Assembly: GCA_945487445.1 (NCBI GenBank)
Contig: CALYTU010000007.1
Location: forward strand, 1 to 28,123
Origin: an uncultured Clostridia bacterium
GTDB lineage: Bacteria > Bacillota > Clostridia > Oscillospirales > Oscillospiraceae
Reading direction: 5' to 3'
DNA: 28,123 nucleotides
Each line of letters begins with the position of its first letter. Within the stretch, counting starts at the first letter, position 1. The notes beneath the pieces are model-generated. The model was not told the DNA's origin. It ran no database searches and saw only the letters and a program-made list of their open reading frames with translations. A program made the position numbers and the translations under genes. Shown here in pieces: positions 1 through 6,776 of the stretch.

Positions 1-16
1 TTATCAAAACGATAGG

Positions 17-43
17 TTAGCACTCTTTATCTCCGAGTGCTAA
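17..43. promoter_or_regulatory. CIRCE operator (HrcA binding site)
   Basis: The sequence is TTAGCACTC, nine bases, then GAGTGCTAA. Both arms match the CIRCE consensus perfectly. CIRCE is the binding site of the heat-shock repressor HrcA and normally precedes groESL or hrcA-grpE-dnaK. A sigma-A promoter on the minus strand lies immediately upstream of it, so the controlled gene should lie to the left, outside the window. Confidence 0.95.
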
Positions 44-46
44 CCT

Positions 47-74
47 GTTATAGCATGTTTCGTCTGCATGACAA
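47..74 (-). promoter_or_regulatory. Sigma-A promoter reading left, next to CIRCE
   Basis: On the minus strand, TTGTCA (69-74) and TATAAC (47-52) are separated by 16 bases. The CIRCE operator starts four bases downstream of the -10 box, so the start of transcription falls in the operator. This is the usual layout of an HrcA-repressed chaperonin promoter. The target gene is not in the window. Confidence 0.8.
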
Positions 75-1574
75 CCCAATCTTTGTATATTTTCTGTGAT
101 GCAGATGGTGAGTGGAATACATATCCGCAATGCTGTCATTACAGGTATCTGTTCTTCTGGAGCGGCCCGCGTGATACACTGCTGTTCTTTGCTTTCCATC
201 TTCAGAATGGTCCGGAACTGGGTCTCATAGAGCTCCCGATAGACGCCGTTTTGCGCCAGCAGGGTCTCATGTGTGCCCGACTCGGCGACGGTGCCGCCCT
301 GGACCACGAGAATACGGTCAGCTTTCAGGATTGTAGACAGCCGGTGGGCGATGACGATGGAGGTCCGGCCCTGCATCAGATGCTCCAGCGCCTCCTGGAT
401 GGCGTTTTCCGAGATGGAGTCCAGGGCGGAAGTGGCTTCGTCTAAAATCAGAATGCGCGGGTCCTTCAGAATAACGCGGGCAATGGAAAGACGCTGCTTT
501 TCACCGCCGGAGAGCTTCAGGCCCCGGTTGCCCACCACGGTATCATAGCCGTCGGGCTGGCTGTGGATATAGCTGTGAATGTTGGCGATCCGGCAGGCGC
601 GTTCCAGCTCGCCGTCGGTGGCGTCCGGCTTGGCGTATAACAGGTTTTCCCGGATGGTCCCGTTGAAGAGGTAGCTCTCCTGGGTTACCACGCCCACGTT
701 GGTGCGCAGGTATTTCAGGTCCATGTCCCGCACATCCACGCCGCCGATCGTCACCCGCCCGCCCAGAACGTCGTAGAGCCTGGGGATCAGGTTCACAACC
801 GTAGACTAGCCGGAGCCCGATGGGCCGACAATGGCATACATCTTTCCCGCGGGTACGGTGAAGTCGATGTCCGTCAGCAGGGGCTTTTCCGGATCGTAGG
901 TAAAGGCGACATGCTCATAACGGATGTCGGCGTTTTTCAGATCCGGCTTTTTTCCGTTGTCCTTAGAGACAATGGGGGTTGTCATATCAAAATAATTGAA
1001 GATTCGCGTGAAGAGAGCCAGAGACCGCGTGAAATCTACCTGAATATTCAAAAGGCTCTGCACCGGGCGGTAGAGGCGGTTGATCAAAGCCACCGTGGCG
1101 GTGATCGTGCCCACGGTGAGGGTCGTGTCAGAGCGGGCGATGATCAGCCACCCGCCTGCGAAATAGATCAGAAGCGGGCCGAGTTGTGTGAGCATGCCCA
1201 TGATGACGCCGAACCACTTGCCGCTGCGCTGCTCCTTGAGGTTGAGCTTGGTGACTTCTCCGTTGAGCATCACAAAGCGAGCGTATTCCGACCCACCAGC
1301 GCCTCGTCGACGATCCGCCCTGTGATGATAGAGGGCAGCAGGCCGACGGTTGCGGAGAGCAGGATCGCCAGAAAGACCAGGAGAAACTGCGGCCAGTAGG
1401 GCTTGAGATATGAGATAATGCGTATAAGCAGACCGCGGGTGACGCGGGGCTTGTTTTTCTTTTCTTCCTCGGTGAGGAAGCCGCGCGGACCGAGACCGCC
1501 GGGACCGGACATTATAATCACTCCTTTCGCAGCGGCCACTACGAGGTGGCTGAACAGATTCCGGTACCGTTCCT

Positions 1575-1602
1575 ATCATATCAGAATCATTTTGATTTGT
1601 AA
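1575..1602 (-). promoter_or_regulatory. Possible promoter of the ABC exporter remnant
   Basis: On the minus strand TTACAA (1597-1602) and TATGAT (1575-1580) are 16 bases apart, about 65 bases upstream of the exporter start. The spacer holds a short dyad, AATCA-TTT-TGATT, which could be an operator. This was judged by eye only. Confidence 0.45.
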
Positions 1603-1616
1603 TCTGAAAAATCCCG

Positions 1617-1645
1617 TTGCAAAATTCGGCATTCTGTGATAGGGT
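1617..1645 (+). promoter_or_regulatory. Weak candidate promoter for the vanZ-like gene
   Basis: TTGCAA (1617-1622) and TAGGGT (1640-1645) are 17 bases apart and lie about 25 bases before the vanZ-like start. The -10 box is a poor match. The site is proposed mainly because the gene is divergent from the exporter and needs its own promoter. Confidence 0.3.
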
Positions 1646-1669
1646 AAAAAAGAAAAGCGAGGTGGTTGC

Positions 1670-2092
1670 ATGAAACGGAACTGGAAGCTCCTTTCAGCTC
1701 TGGTTGTGACCGGATTATGGCTTTGGTTCATCTATGCGCGCTCGGCAAAGCCGGCTGATGTTTCGGACGAGGAAAGCGGCGTAGTGCTGGACTTTTTAAT
1801 CCGGTTGTTTCCGTTTATCAATATGAAAATTGTGCGCAAGCTGGCGCATTTTACAGAGTATTTCATTCTCGGCGGCCTGCTTTATCTGGACTGGCGCCTT
1901 CTCAATCGCGGCCGGGTCATTCTGCCCCTCGGGGCTGGACTGATTTTCGCCGCCGCCGATGAGTATTTGCAGACCTTTATCCCCGGACGAAGCGGGGAAA
2001 TTCTGGACACGCTGCTTGATTTTTGCGGAGTTGCCGCTGCCGTCACGGCCGCGCTGCTGCTCCGCCGCAGGAGGGGAGGAAGAAACTGTTGA
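1670..2092 (+). CDS. VanZ-like membrane protein
   Basis: This 140-residue protein belongs to the VanZ-like family, named after the teicoplanin-resistance accessory protein. The biochemical role of most members is unknown. An N-terminal membrane helix (residues about 7-23) is followed by the family signature KLAHFTEYFILGGL near the middle. A second conserved stretch reads DEYLQTFIPGRSGEILDTLLDFCG, interrupted only by normal variation, and a last hydrophobic helix is followed by an arginine-rich tail. The start has a good AGCGAGGTGG ribosome binding site. The stop overlaps the TTG start of radC, which implies translational coupling. Placement beside a DNA-repair-type gene says nothing about glycopeptide resistance, and no van cluster is present. 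Confidence in the family is high and in the function low. Confidence 0.88.
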   Translation: MKRNWKLLSALVVTGLWLWFIYARSAKPADVSDEESGVVLDFLIRLFPFINMKIVRKLAHFTEYFILGGLLYLDWRLLNRGRVILPLGAGLIFAAADEYLQTFIPGRSGEILDTLLDFCGVAAAVTAALLLRRRRGGRNC

Positions 2093-2790
2093 CGGAAGAA
2101 CAAAAACTCCCTTCGATCCATCAGGGACATCGGCAGCGGATGCTGGAGACCTATCTTTCCGGCGGCCTTGACGGTTTTTCCGACGTGCAGGTGCTGGAAT
2201 TCCTTCTGGGCTACGGCATTCCGCGCCAGGATGTCAACGAGCTCGCCCATGCGCTGCTGCGGGAATTCGGGTCGTTGCACCGCGTTTTTGAGGCCACAGA
2301 TGCGCAGCTCATGCATGTTACGGGCGTTGGCAGACGGACCGCGGCGCTGTTGCGTCTGATTCCGGATCTCTGGGCAAGAACCGAGCAGTCCCGCCTGAAT
2401 GGGACGCTGTACCTGCGTAGCACTGCCGAGCTCGGCCGTTATCTGGCTGCTAGAGCGGAGGGACTTTTGGAGGAGCGTGTCTGGCTGCTCTCGCTGGATG
2501 CCAAATGCAAGGTCATAGAGTGCCGCGAGCTCGGCCGCGGCTCCGTCAATTCCGTCAATCTGCCCCTTCGCAGACTGCTGGAGACCGCACTGCTGTCAAA
2601 CGCCACAAGCGTCATCCTCGCCCACAACCACACCTCCGGAACGCTCCTGCCCTCGCTGGAGGATATTGAGTACACCCGCGCTGCCGCTCGGACCCTGTCC
2701 GCGGTGGACGTGATTCTTGCCGACCACTTCATTGTCGGCAACCATAGCTATGTTTCCATGCGCGCAAGTCACATGCTCCCTGAGTTATGA
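2089..2790 (+). CDS. radC: RadC family JAB/MPN-domain protein
   Basis: The product has 233 residues with a helix-hairpin-helix region (VTGVGRRTAALL, residues about 75-90) followed by a JAB/MPN metalloprotease-like domain. The metal motif appears as AHNHTSG with H179 and H181, followed by PSLED. In most RadC proteins the motif is HxHPSG, so threonine replaces the usual proline here. RadC was once linked to DNA repair, but its biochemical role is unresolved. The start chosen is TTG at 2089. It has GGAGGA eight bases upstream, overlaps the stop of the vanZ-like gene (TTGA) and gives the usual family N-terminus. An upstream ATG in the same frame would add 22 residues read from vanZ coding sequence. 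A strong hairpin follows the stop. Confidence 0.93.
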   Translation: MTEEQKLPSIHQGHRQRMLETYLSGGLDGFSDVQVLEFLLGYGIPRQDVNELAHALLREFGSLHRVFEATDAQLMHVTGVGRRTAALLRLIPDLWARTEQSRLNGTLYLRSTAELGRYLAARAEGLLEERVWLLSLDAKCKVIECRELGRGSVNSVNLPLRRLLETALLSNATSVILAHNHTSGTLLPSLEDIEYTRAAARTLSAVDVILADHFIVGNHSYVSMRASHMLPEL

Positions 2791-2797
2791 ATTGACG

Positions 2798-2842
2798 CCC
2801 TTTTCCCGAAAGCCTTTTGCTTCGGGAAAAGGGTCCTCTTTT
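2798..2842 (+). terminator. Rho-independent terminator after radC
   Basis: Perfect 13-bp arms (2798-2810 and 2821-2833) enclose a 10-base loop and are followed by TCCTCTTTT. The 3' side is pyrimidine-rich rather than a pure T run. The site separates the vanZ-radC pair from the next operon. Confidence 0.8.
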
Positions 2843-2877
2843 CGCCCTGGCGCATAGAATGGCCGGGAGGGATTAAT

Positions 2878-3132
2878 ATGCTTGATATGTATTTTACCGT
2901 GCGTTCCGTCACGCCGGCGCAGAAGGGGCGTGACGCGCTCAACCGTGCCGGGGTGCGCTGCCGGATGCTTCGCGCGCCGCGCGCCATTGCGCAGAACGGG
3001 TGCGCCTACGCGCTGGCAGTCCGTGCTGTCGACGGTCAGGACGCCGCGCTGCTGCTGGATCGTGCAGGGGTTGAGACGGAGGGGGCGTGGCAGCGTTTGC
3101 AGGACGGCAGCTTTATGAGGGCGTGGGTATGA
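2878..3132 (+). CDS. DUF3343 protein (putative Se/S carrier-like)
   Basis: This 84-residue protein matches the DUF3343 pattern. It starts with a short beta strand (MYFTVRSVTPA), then a helix, then GVRCRMLRAPRAIAQNGCAYAL, where the two cysteines and the proline before the second helix are the family's hallmark. DUF3343 proteins are often described as putative selenium or sulfur carriers because they sit beside cysteine desulfurases, and that is the case here. The stop codon overlaps the ATG of the downstream enzyme (ATGA), so the two are almost certainly co-translated. The start at 2878 has GGGAGGG upstream. The family call is fairly secure. The carrier role is inferred from context and has not been shown for this protein. 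Confidence 0.82.
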   Translation: MLDMYFTVRSVTPAQKGRDALNRAGVRCRMLRAPRAIAQNGCAYALAVRAVDGQDAALLLDRAGVETEGAWQRLQDGSFMRAWV

Positions 3133-4238
3133 TCTATTTGGACAACGCTGCGACGAGCCTGCAAAAACCGCCGCAGGTTGCGCAAGCAGTGCTCCGCGCC
3201 ATGCAGACCTGCGCCAATCCCGGGCGCGGCGGTCACGCGTCGGCGGCCCGGGCGGAGGAGACGGTCTATCGGACCCGTTCGCTCGCCGCCCGCTACTTCG
3301 GGCTGGAGCCGGAGCAGGTCTGTTTCACTGCCAATGCCACCGAGGGGCTGAACATTGCCCTGCGCACGCTCATCCAACCGGGGGATCGCGTGGTCATCTC
3401 AGGCTTGGAACACAACGCCGTGACGCGGACGCTGGCTGCCCTCGGCGCGGAGATCGAGGCGGTCAAGGCTCCGCTTTTTGATCAGGACGCCTGGCTTTCG
3501 GGCTTTGCCGCCGCGCTGAGTCCGCAAACACGGGCGGTTGTGTGCCTGCACGTTTCCAATGTGTTTGGCGCGCAGCTGCCTGTGGCGGAGTTGGGTGCGC
3601 TCTGCGACGCGCAGGGCGTGCCCTTTGTGGTGGATGCGTCGCAGTCTGCAGGCCTTCTGCCCGTCCGGCCGTCGGATTGGAACGCGGCCTTTACTGCCAT
3701 GCCGGGCCACAAGGGCCTGCTCGGTCCGCAGGGCACCGGTCTGCTGCTTTGCCGGACCCAGCCCGCGCCGATCCGCTATGGCGGAACCGGAAGCCGTTCC
3801 AGGGACCAGACTATGCCTGAGGACCTCCCGGATCGCCTGGAGGCAGGAACCCTGAATGTGCCCGGTATCGCGGGTCTGGGCGCCGGGCTGGCGTTTCTGG
3901 GGGCGCAGGACCCGGCAGGCCTTCTCGGTCGGGAGCGTGAGCTGCTGCGCTATGCCAGAGCAGGTCTGGAACAGCTGGGGGCCAGAGTTTGGTCGGGGCC
4001 GGGCCAGGTGGGCGTCCTGTCCTTTCAACTTCCGGGAAAAGACTGTGAAGAGACTGCCGCTGCCTATGCAGACCGGGGGATTGCCCTGCGCGCCGGCCTC
4101 CACTGCGCGCCTCTGGCCCATCAAACCGCCGGGACACTGACGGAGGGGACGGTGCGCCTGTCCCTTTCCGTATTCTCGCAGCAATCGGATATTACGGCTT
4201 TTCTCAACGCCACAAAGAGAATTCTGCCGCTTGCCTGA
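3129..4238 (+). CDS. Cysteine desulfurase family PLP enzyme
   Basis: This 369-residue fold-type I aminotransferase class V protein is of the NifS/CsdA-like group. The N-terminus MIYLDNAATSLQKP is typical of the family. SGLEHNAV precedes the cofactor-binding aspartate region VVDASQSAGLLP. The PLP lysine is K195 in PGHKGLLGPQG. RAGLHCAPLAH contains C326, the likely persulfide-forming cysteine. The expected reaction is removal of sulfur, or selenium from selenocysteine, from the amino acid to yield alanine and an enzyme persulfide. The start at 3129 overlaps the DUF3343 stop. An in-frame upstream ATG at 3087 lies inside the DUF3343 gene and is rejected. No iscU, thiI or mnmA gene is adjacent, so the acceptor is unknown. 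The DUF3343 protein is the obvious candidate. Confidence 0.92.
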   Translation: MIYLDNAATSLQKPPQVAQAVLRAMQTCANPGRGGHASAARAEETVYRTRSLAARYFGLEPEQVCFTANATEGLNIALRTLIQPGDRVVISGLEHNAVTRTLAALGAEIEAVKAPLFDQDAWLSGFAAALSPQTRAVVCLHVSNVFGAQLPVAELGALCDAQGVPFVVDASQSAGLLPVRPSDWNAAFTAMPGHKGLLGPQGTGLLLCRTQPAPIRYGGTGSRSRDQTMPEDLPDRLEAGTLNVPGIAGLGAGLAFLGAQDPAGLLGRERELLRYARAGLEQLGARVWSGPGQVGVLSFQLPGKDCEETAAAYADRGIALRAGLHCAPLAHQTAGTLTEGTVRLSLSVFSQQSDITAFLNATKRILPLA

Positions 4239-4254
4239 ATGTGAACAAGGGAAG

Positions 4255-4296
4255 GACGGTTCTTTCTGACAAAGAAACAGTCGGAAAGAACCGTCT
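4255..4296 (+). terminator. Hairpin after the cysteine desulfurase gene
   Basis: GACGGTTCTTTC and its exact complement GAAAGAACCGTC form a 12-bp stem. It can be extended inward by a GAC/GTC pair around an A-rich loop. It lies about 16 bases after the stop. No T run follows, so it may be a weak or factor-assisted terminator or a 3' stabilising hairpin. Confidence 0.55.
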
Positions 4297-4318
4297 GAGT
4301 TGAAAAGATTGCCTGTTG

Positions 4319-4367
4319 CGTCTTGTTTCACAACGCAAAAAAACGTCTTGTTTCACAACGAAAAAAA
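4319..4367. repeat. Two tandem copies of a 25-base repeat
   Basis: CGTCTTGTTTCACAACG followed by an A run occurs twice in a row (4319-4343 and 4344-4367). The copies differ by one extra C before the A run in the first. With only two copies there is no array. The repeat borders the inverted-repeat element that follows. Confidence 0.85.
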
Positions 4368-4523
4368 CCTTGAGTTTCCGCATAATTCCGTGACGAATGG
4401 TTCACAAACGCTTGAAAACTCAATTACTGTGGTTTTTTAGCTAATGTTTAGCAAACAAGCCCGCAAACCGTTGGTATTACTGGTGTTCTGCTTCAAAATG
4501 CGGAAACTCAAGCGAAAAAAACC
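4359..4523. repeat. Inverted-repeat element with flanking direct repeats (MITE-like)
   Basis: TTGAGTTTCCGCAT (4370-4383) recurs as its exact reverse complement at 4498-4511. These ends are flanked by an 11-base direct repeat, CG plus seven A plus CC, at 4359-4369 and 4513-4523. The core is about 143 bases, has no convincing gene and is more AT-rich than the neighbouring genes. A third partial copy of the end (AAACTCAA, 4416-4423) lies inside. The layout resembles a small non-autonomous transposable element with a target duplication. No matching transposase is in the window and the A-rich direct repeat could arise by chance. Together with the hairpin and tandem repeat, this accounts for most of the 392-base gap before cdaA. 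Confidence 0.45.
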
Positions 4524-4525
4524 AC

Positions 4526-4554
4526 TTGCTATTTTCCTGAGAATGGAGTATAAT
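4526..4554 (+). promoter_or_regulatory. Sigma-A promoter of the cdaA operon
   Basis: TTGCTA (4526-4531) and a perfect TATAAT (4549-4554) are separated by 17 bases, giving a leader of about 70 bases before cdaA. The -35 box begins three bases after the direct repeat that closes the upstream inverted-repeat element. Confidence 0.8.
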
Positions 4555-4630
4555 TTGAAAGATAAAATAGGATTACTATAGGGAGCGGCTTTCCAATCCG
4601 CGGCACAGGCAGGAGCGATAGGAGAATGAC

Positions 4631-5518
4631 ATGAAGGACATACAAGATTTTTTCTCAAATCTCAGAAGCACCTTTCCCACGGTGAAGCTTACGGATATCC
4701 TCGATATATTGGTTGTTGCGGTTTTGATCTTCTATGTCATCAACCTGATCCGTTCCACCAGCGCCTATCGGATCGCCAAGGCCATCATCCTTCTGCTTCT
4801 GGCGACCCTGGTGACGGATCTGCTAAATCTGCACACAGTCAACTATCTGCTCGATCGCGTGCTCCAACTGGGCTTTGTTGCGTTGGTGATCGTGTTCCAG
4901 CCCGAGCTCCGGCGCCTTTTGGAGCGAGTTGGCAGCCGCGGCTCTGTGAAGGGCCTGATCGGACTGACCACCGGCCCGACCCAGTCTGATGTGCCAGCCG
5001 CCATTGACCAGGTCGTGCAGGCCTGTGAAGCGATGTCCAGAGAACGGGTCGGCGCGTTAATGGTTTTTGAGCGGACCAATTCCCTCGAGCAAATCGCGGC
5101 CACCGGTACCCGCGTGGACGCAGCTGTTTCGCAGGAGCTGATTCGAAATCTTTTCTTTCCCAAGGCCTCCCTGCATGACGGTGCGATTATCATTCAAAAC
5201 AGCCGCATTGTGGCCGCGGGATGCGTTCTGCCCCTGTCCGAGAATCGGAGCCTTTCCTCCGATCTGGGCACCAGGCATCGCGCCGGTGTGGGAATGAGCG
5301 AAAGCTGCGACGCCGTGGTTGTGATCATTTCGGAGGAAACGGGCACGATCTCCGTGGCCATCGGGGGGATGCTCAAGCGGCATCTTGCCACGCAGACGCT
5401 CCAAAAGCTTTTGACGCAGGAGTTGATCGGCGAGGGAAAAGAGCGCGGCGGCGTGCTGGAGCTGATTAAACGCAAAAATCGAAGGAAGGAGGACGACGGA
5501 GATGTTTCGGGGTCATAG
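4631..5518 (+). CDS. cdaA: Diadenylate cyclase CdaA (c-di-AMP synthase)
   Basis: This 295-residue membrane enzyme condenses two ATP into cyclic di-AMP, the essential second messenger controlling potassium and osmolyte transport and wall homeostasis in Firmicutes. Three N-terminal membrane helices (about residues 23-41, 48-66 and 76-92) precede FQPELRRLLE and the DAC catalytic domain. The catalytic signatures are visible: DGA at 183-185 and RHR at 215-217, followed by the ISEETGTISVA strand. A charged lysine/arginine-rich tail ends the protein. The start at 4631 has an AGGAG site. The last 17 bases overlap cdaR, as is usual for this pair. The enzyme should sit in the cytoplasmic membrane together with CdaR. 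Confidence 0.97.
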   Translation: MKDIQDFFSNLRSTFPTVKLTDILDILVVAVLIFYVINLIRSTSAYRIAKAIILLLLATLVTDLLNLHTVNYLLDRVLQLGFVALVIVFQPELRRLLERVGSRGSVKGLIGLTTGPTQSDVPAAIDQVVQACEAMSRERVGALMVFERTNSLEQIAATGTRVDAAVSQELIRNLFFPKASLHDGAIIIQNSRIVAAGCVLPLSENRSLSSDLGTRHRAGVGMSESCDAVVVIISEETGTISVAIGGMLKRHLATQTLQKLLTQELIGEGKERGGVLELIKRKNRRKEDDGDVSGS

Positions 5519-6770
5519 AATTGTTACCATGCTTGTCTCGCTGCTGGCGGCAGTCCTGCTGTGGCTCTATGTCGTCACCGTTGTTGCGCCTGAGACGACC
5601 ACACGCGTCAGCGAAATCCCGATCAGCATTGACGGCACCTTCGGTCTGGAGGAACGAGGTCTGAAAATAACTGCGCAGGATGTACAGAGCCTTGCACTGG
5701 AGCTCAGCACCTCCCGAATGAATCTGACCAAGCTCAACGCCGACTCCATCCGCATCAACGCAGACGCCAGCCGCATCCGCGAGCCTGGCGAATATACACT
5801 GACCTGCACCGTCACCTTTCCGGACACTGTTCGCTCCAGCGACATAGATATTATCGGCAAGAGCAGGGATTCGGTGAAGATTACCGTCTCACGCATGGAA
5901 AAAAAGAGCATTCCGGTGAGGCTGAACTGGAGCGGTGCTGTGAAGGAAGGATTCTTCTTTGAGGCAGAGAGCGTGACGATGGACCCTGATGAAATCACGG
6001 TTTACGGTCCCGATTACGAGGTCGAACAGATCAAAGAAGCCGTAATCAATTATGATATTTCCACCCTTGAGGAAACGGCACTTGAAACGCTTCCAATCAC
6101 CTTCCTGAACGAGCAGGGCGAGGAAGTGACCTTTTCTGAGTATACCTCCGCCGACGTCTCCCAGGTCAGCCTGATTTTGCCGGTGCTCCGAACAAAGGAA
6201 ATCCGGCTTGCGGTGGATATTGTCGAGGGCGGCGGCATAAAAAAGGAAAACGCGAAAATCACGCTGAACCCGGAGACCATCCAGGTCAAAGGACCCGTCG
6301 ATGTGATTGACGGGTTGGATGACACTTACATCCTTGGAGAGGTGAAGCTTAAAACTGTTTCTGACCGCGATGTATTGCACTTCAATCTCCTGCTGCCGGC
6401 CGGTGTTACCAATATCAGCGGCGAGACGGAGGTGACGGCCGCTGTCCGCCTTACCGGCGTAAAGTCCGACGCCATTTCAGTCTCTGACATCCGCCTGATC
6501 AACATTCCGGCGGGCTATCAGGCGGAGGCCTCCACAAGAACCGCCCGTGTAACAATTCGCGGGAGCACCGAGGAAATCAAGGAGATTAAGCAAAATGCCG
6601 AGAACGGCATCTACATTCTCGTAGACCTTGCCGACAATACCCAGACCGGCGCCTTCCCCGTTCCGGGCCGCGTGATTAACCCGAAGCATCCCGCGGTCAG
6701 TACCGAGGAGACGGTAGAGATCGGCGTTGTGATTTCCGGCTCGGAGACCGGCGGCTACGGCGGAGATTAA
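5502..6770 (+). CDS. cdaR: CdaR, YbbR-domain regulator of CdaA
   Basis: The product has 422 residues. A single N-terminal membrane anchor (residues about 8-28, MLVSLLAAVLLWLYVVTVV) is followed by roughly four extracytoplasmic YbbR repeats of about 80-90 residues. Each repeat has the typical strand pattern with IPV or IRL strands and DxITVYGP or ETIQVKGP segments (near 165 and 260). In Bacillus, Listeria and Staphylococcus, CdaR binds CdaA and modulates its activity. The gene starts inside cdaA, with an AAGGAGGA ribosome binding site in the cdaA tail, so the two are co-translated. In many Firmicutes glmM follows this pair. Here a DUF5685 gene follows six bases after the stop instead. Confidence 0.94.
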   Translation: MFRGHRIVTMLVSLLAAVLLWLYVVTVVAPETTTRVSEIPISIDGTFGLEERGLKITAQDVQSLALELSTSRMNLTKLNADSIRINADASRIREPGEYTLTCTVTFPDTVRSSDIDIIGKSRDSVKITVSRMEKKSIPVRLNWSGAVKEGFFFEAESVTMDPDEITVYGPDYEVEQIKEAVINYDISTLEETALETLPITFLNEQGEEVTFSEYTSADVSQVSLILPVLRTKEIRLAVDIVEGGGIKKENAKITLNPETIQVKGPVDVIDGLDDTYILGEVKLKTVSDRDVLHFNLLLPAGVTNISGETEVTAAVRLTGVKSDAISVSDIRLINIPAGYQAEASTRTARVTIRGSTEEIKEIKQNAENGIYILVDLADNTQTGAFPVPGRVINPKHPAVSTEETVEIGVVISGSETGGYGGD

Positions 6771-6776
6771 CGTCCC

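Larger units (their letters stand above)
17..1512 (-). pseudogene. ABC exporter (fused membrane and ATPase domains), decayed
   Basis: This is the remnant of a multidrug/lipid-type ABC half-exporter. The start at 1512 has an AAAGGAG ribosome binding site. Reading in order there is an N-terminal arm and first membrane helix ending near GRIVDEALVG, then a frame change at about 1285-1297, then the last part of the membrane domain (from EYARFVMLNG) and the ATPase domain. About 165-170 residues of membrane domain, expected between these two blocks, are missing. The Walker A region reads GPSGSG, then TAG at 808-806, then STVV, so the catalytic lysine codon has become an amber stop. Downstream, the signature LSGGEKQRLS, Walker B ILILDEATSALD and the H-loop region are intact in the same frame as the stop. 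The frame then runs about 45 codons beyond the usual end of the family, through a chaperonin-type promoter and CIRCE, so the native stop may also be lost. Decay is the simplest reading. Sequencing error is a weaker alternative because at least two independent lesions are present. Confidence 0.88.

Noticed and set aside
806..808. TAG read as pyrrolysine or another recoded residue in an active exporter
   Set aside because: The same gene lacks about 170 residues of membrane domain and changes frame, so the product could not be a working exporter even if the stop were suppressed.
4319..4367. Possible CRISPR start
   Set aside because: Only two repeats in direct contact, with no spacers and no cas genes.
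4437..4658. Minus-strand open frame of 73 codons before cdaA
   Set aside because: It overlaps the cdaA promoter, the inverted-repeat element and the cdaA start. No convincing start signal or homology.
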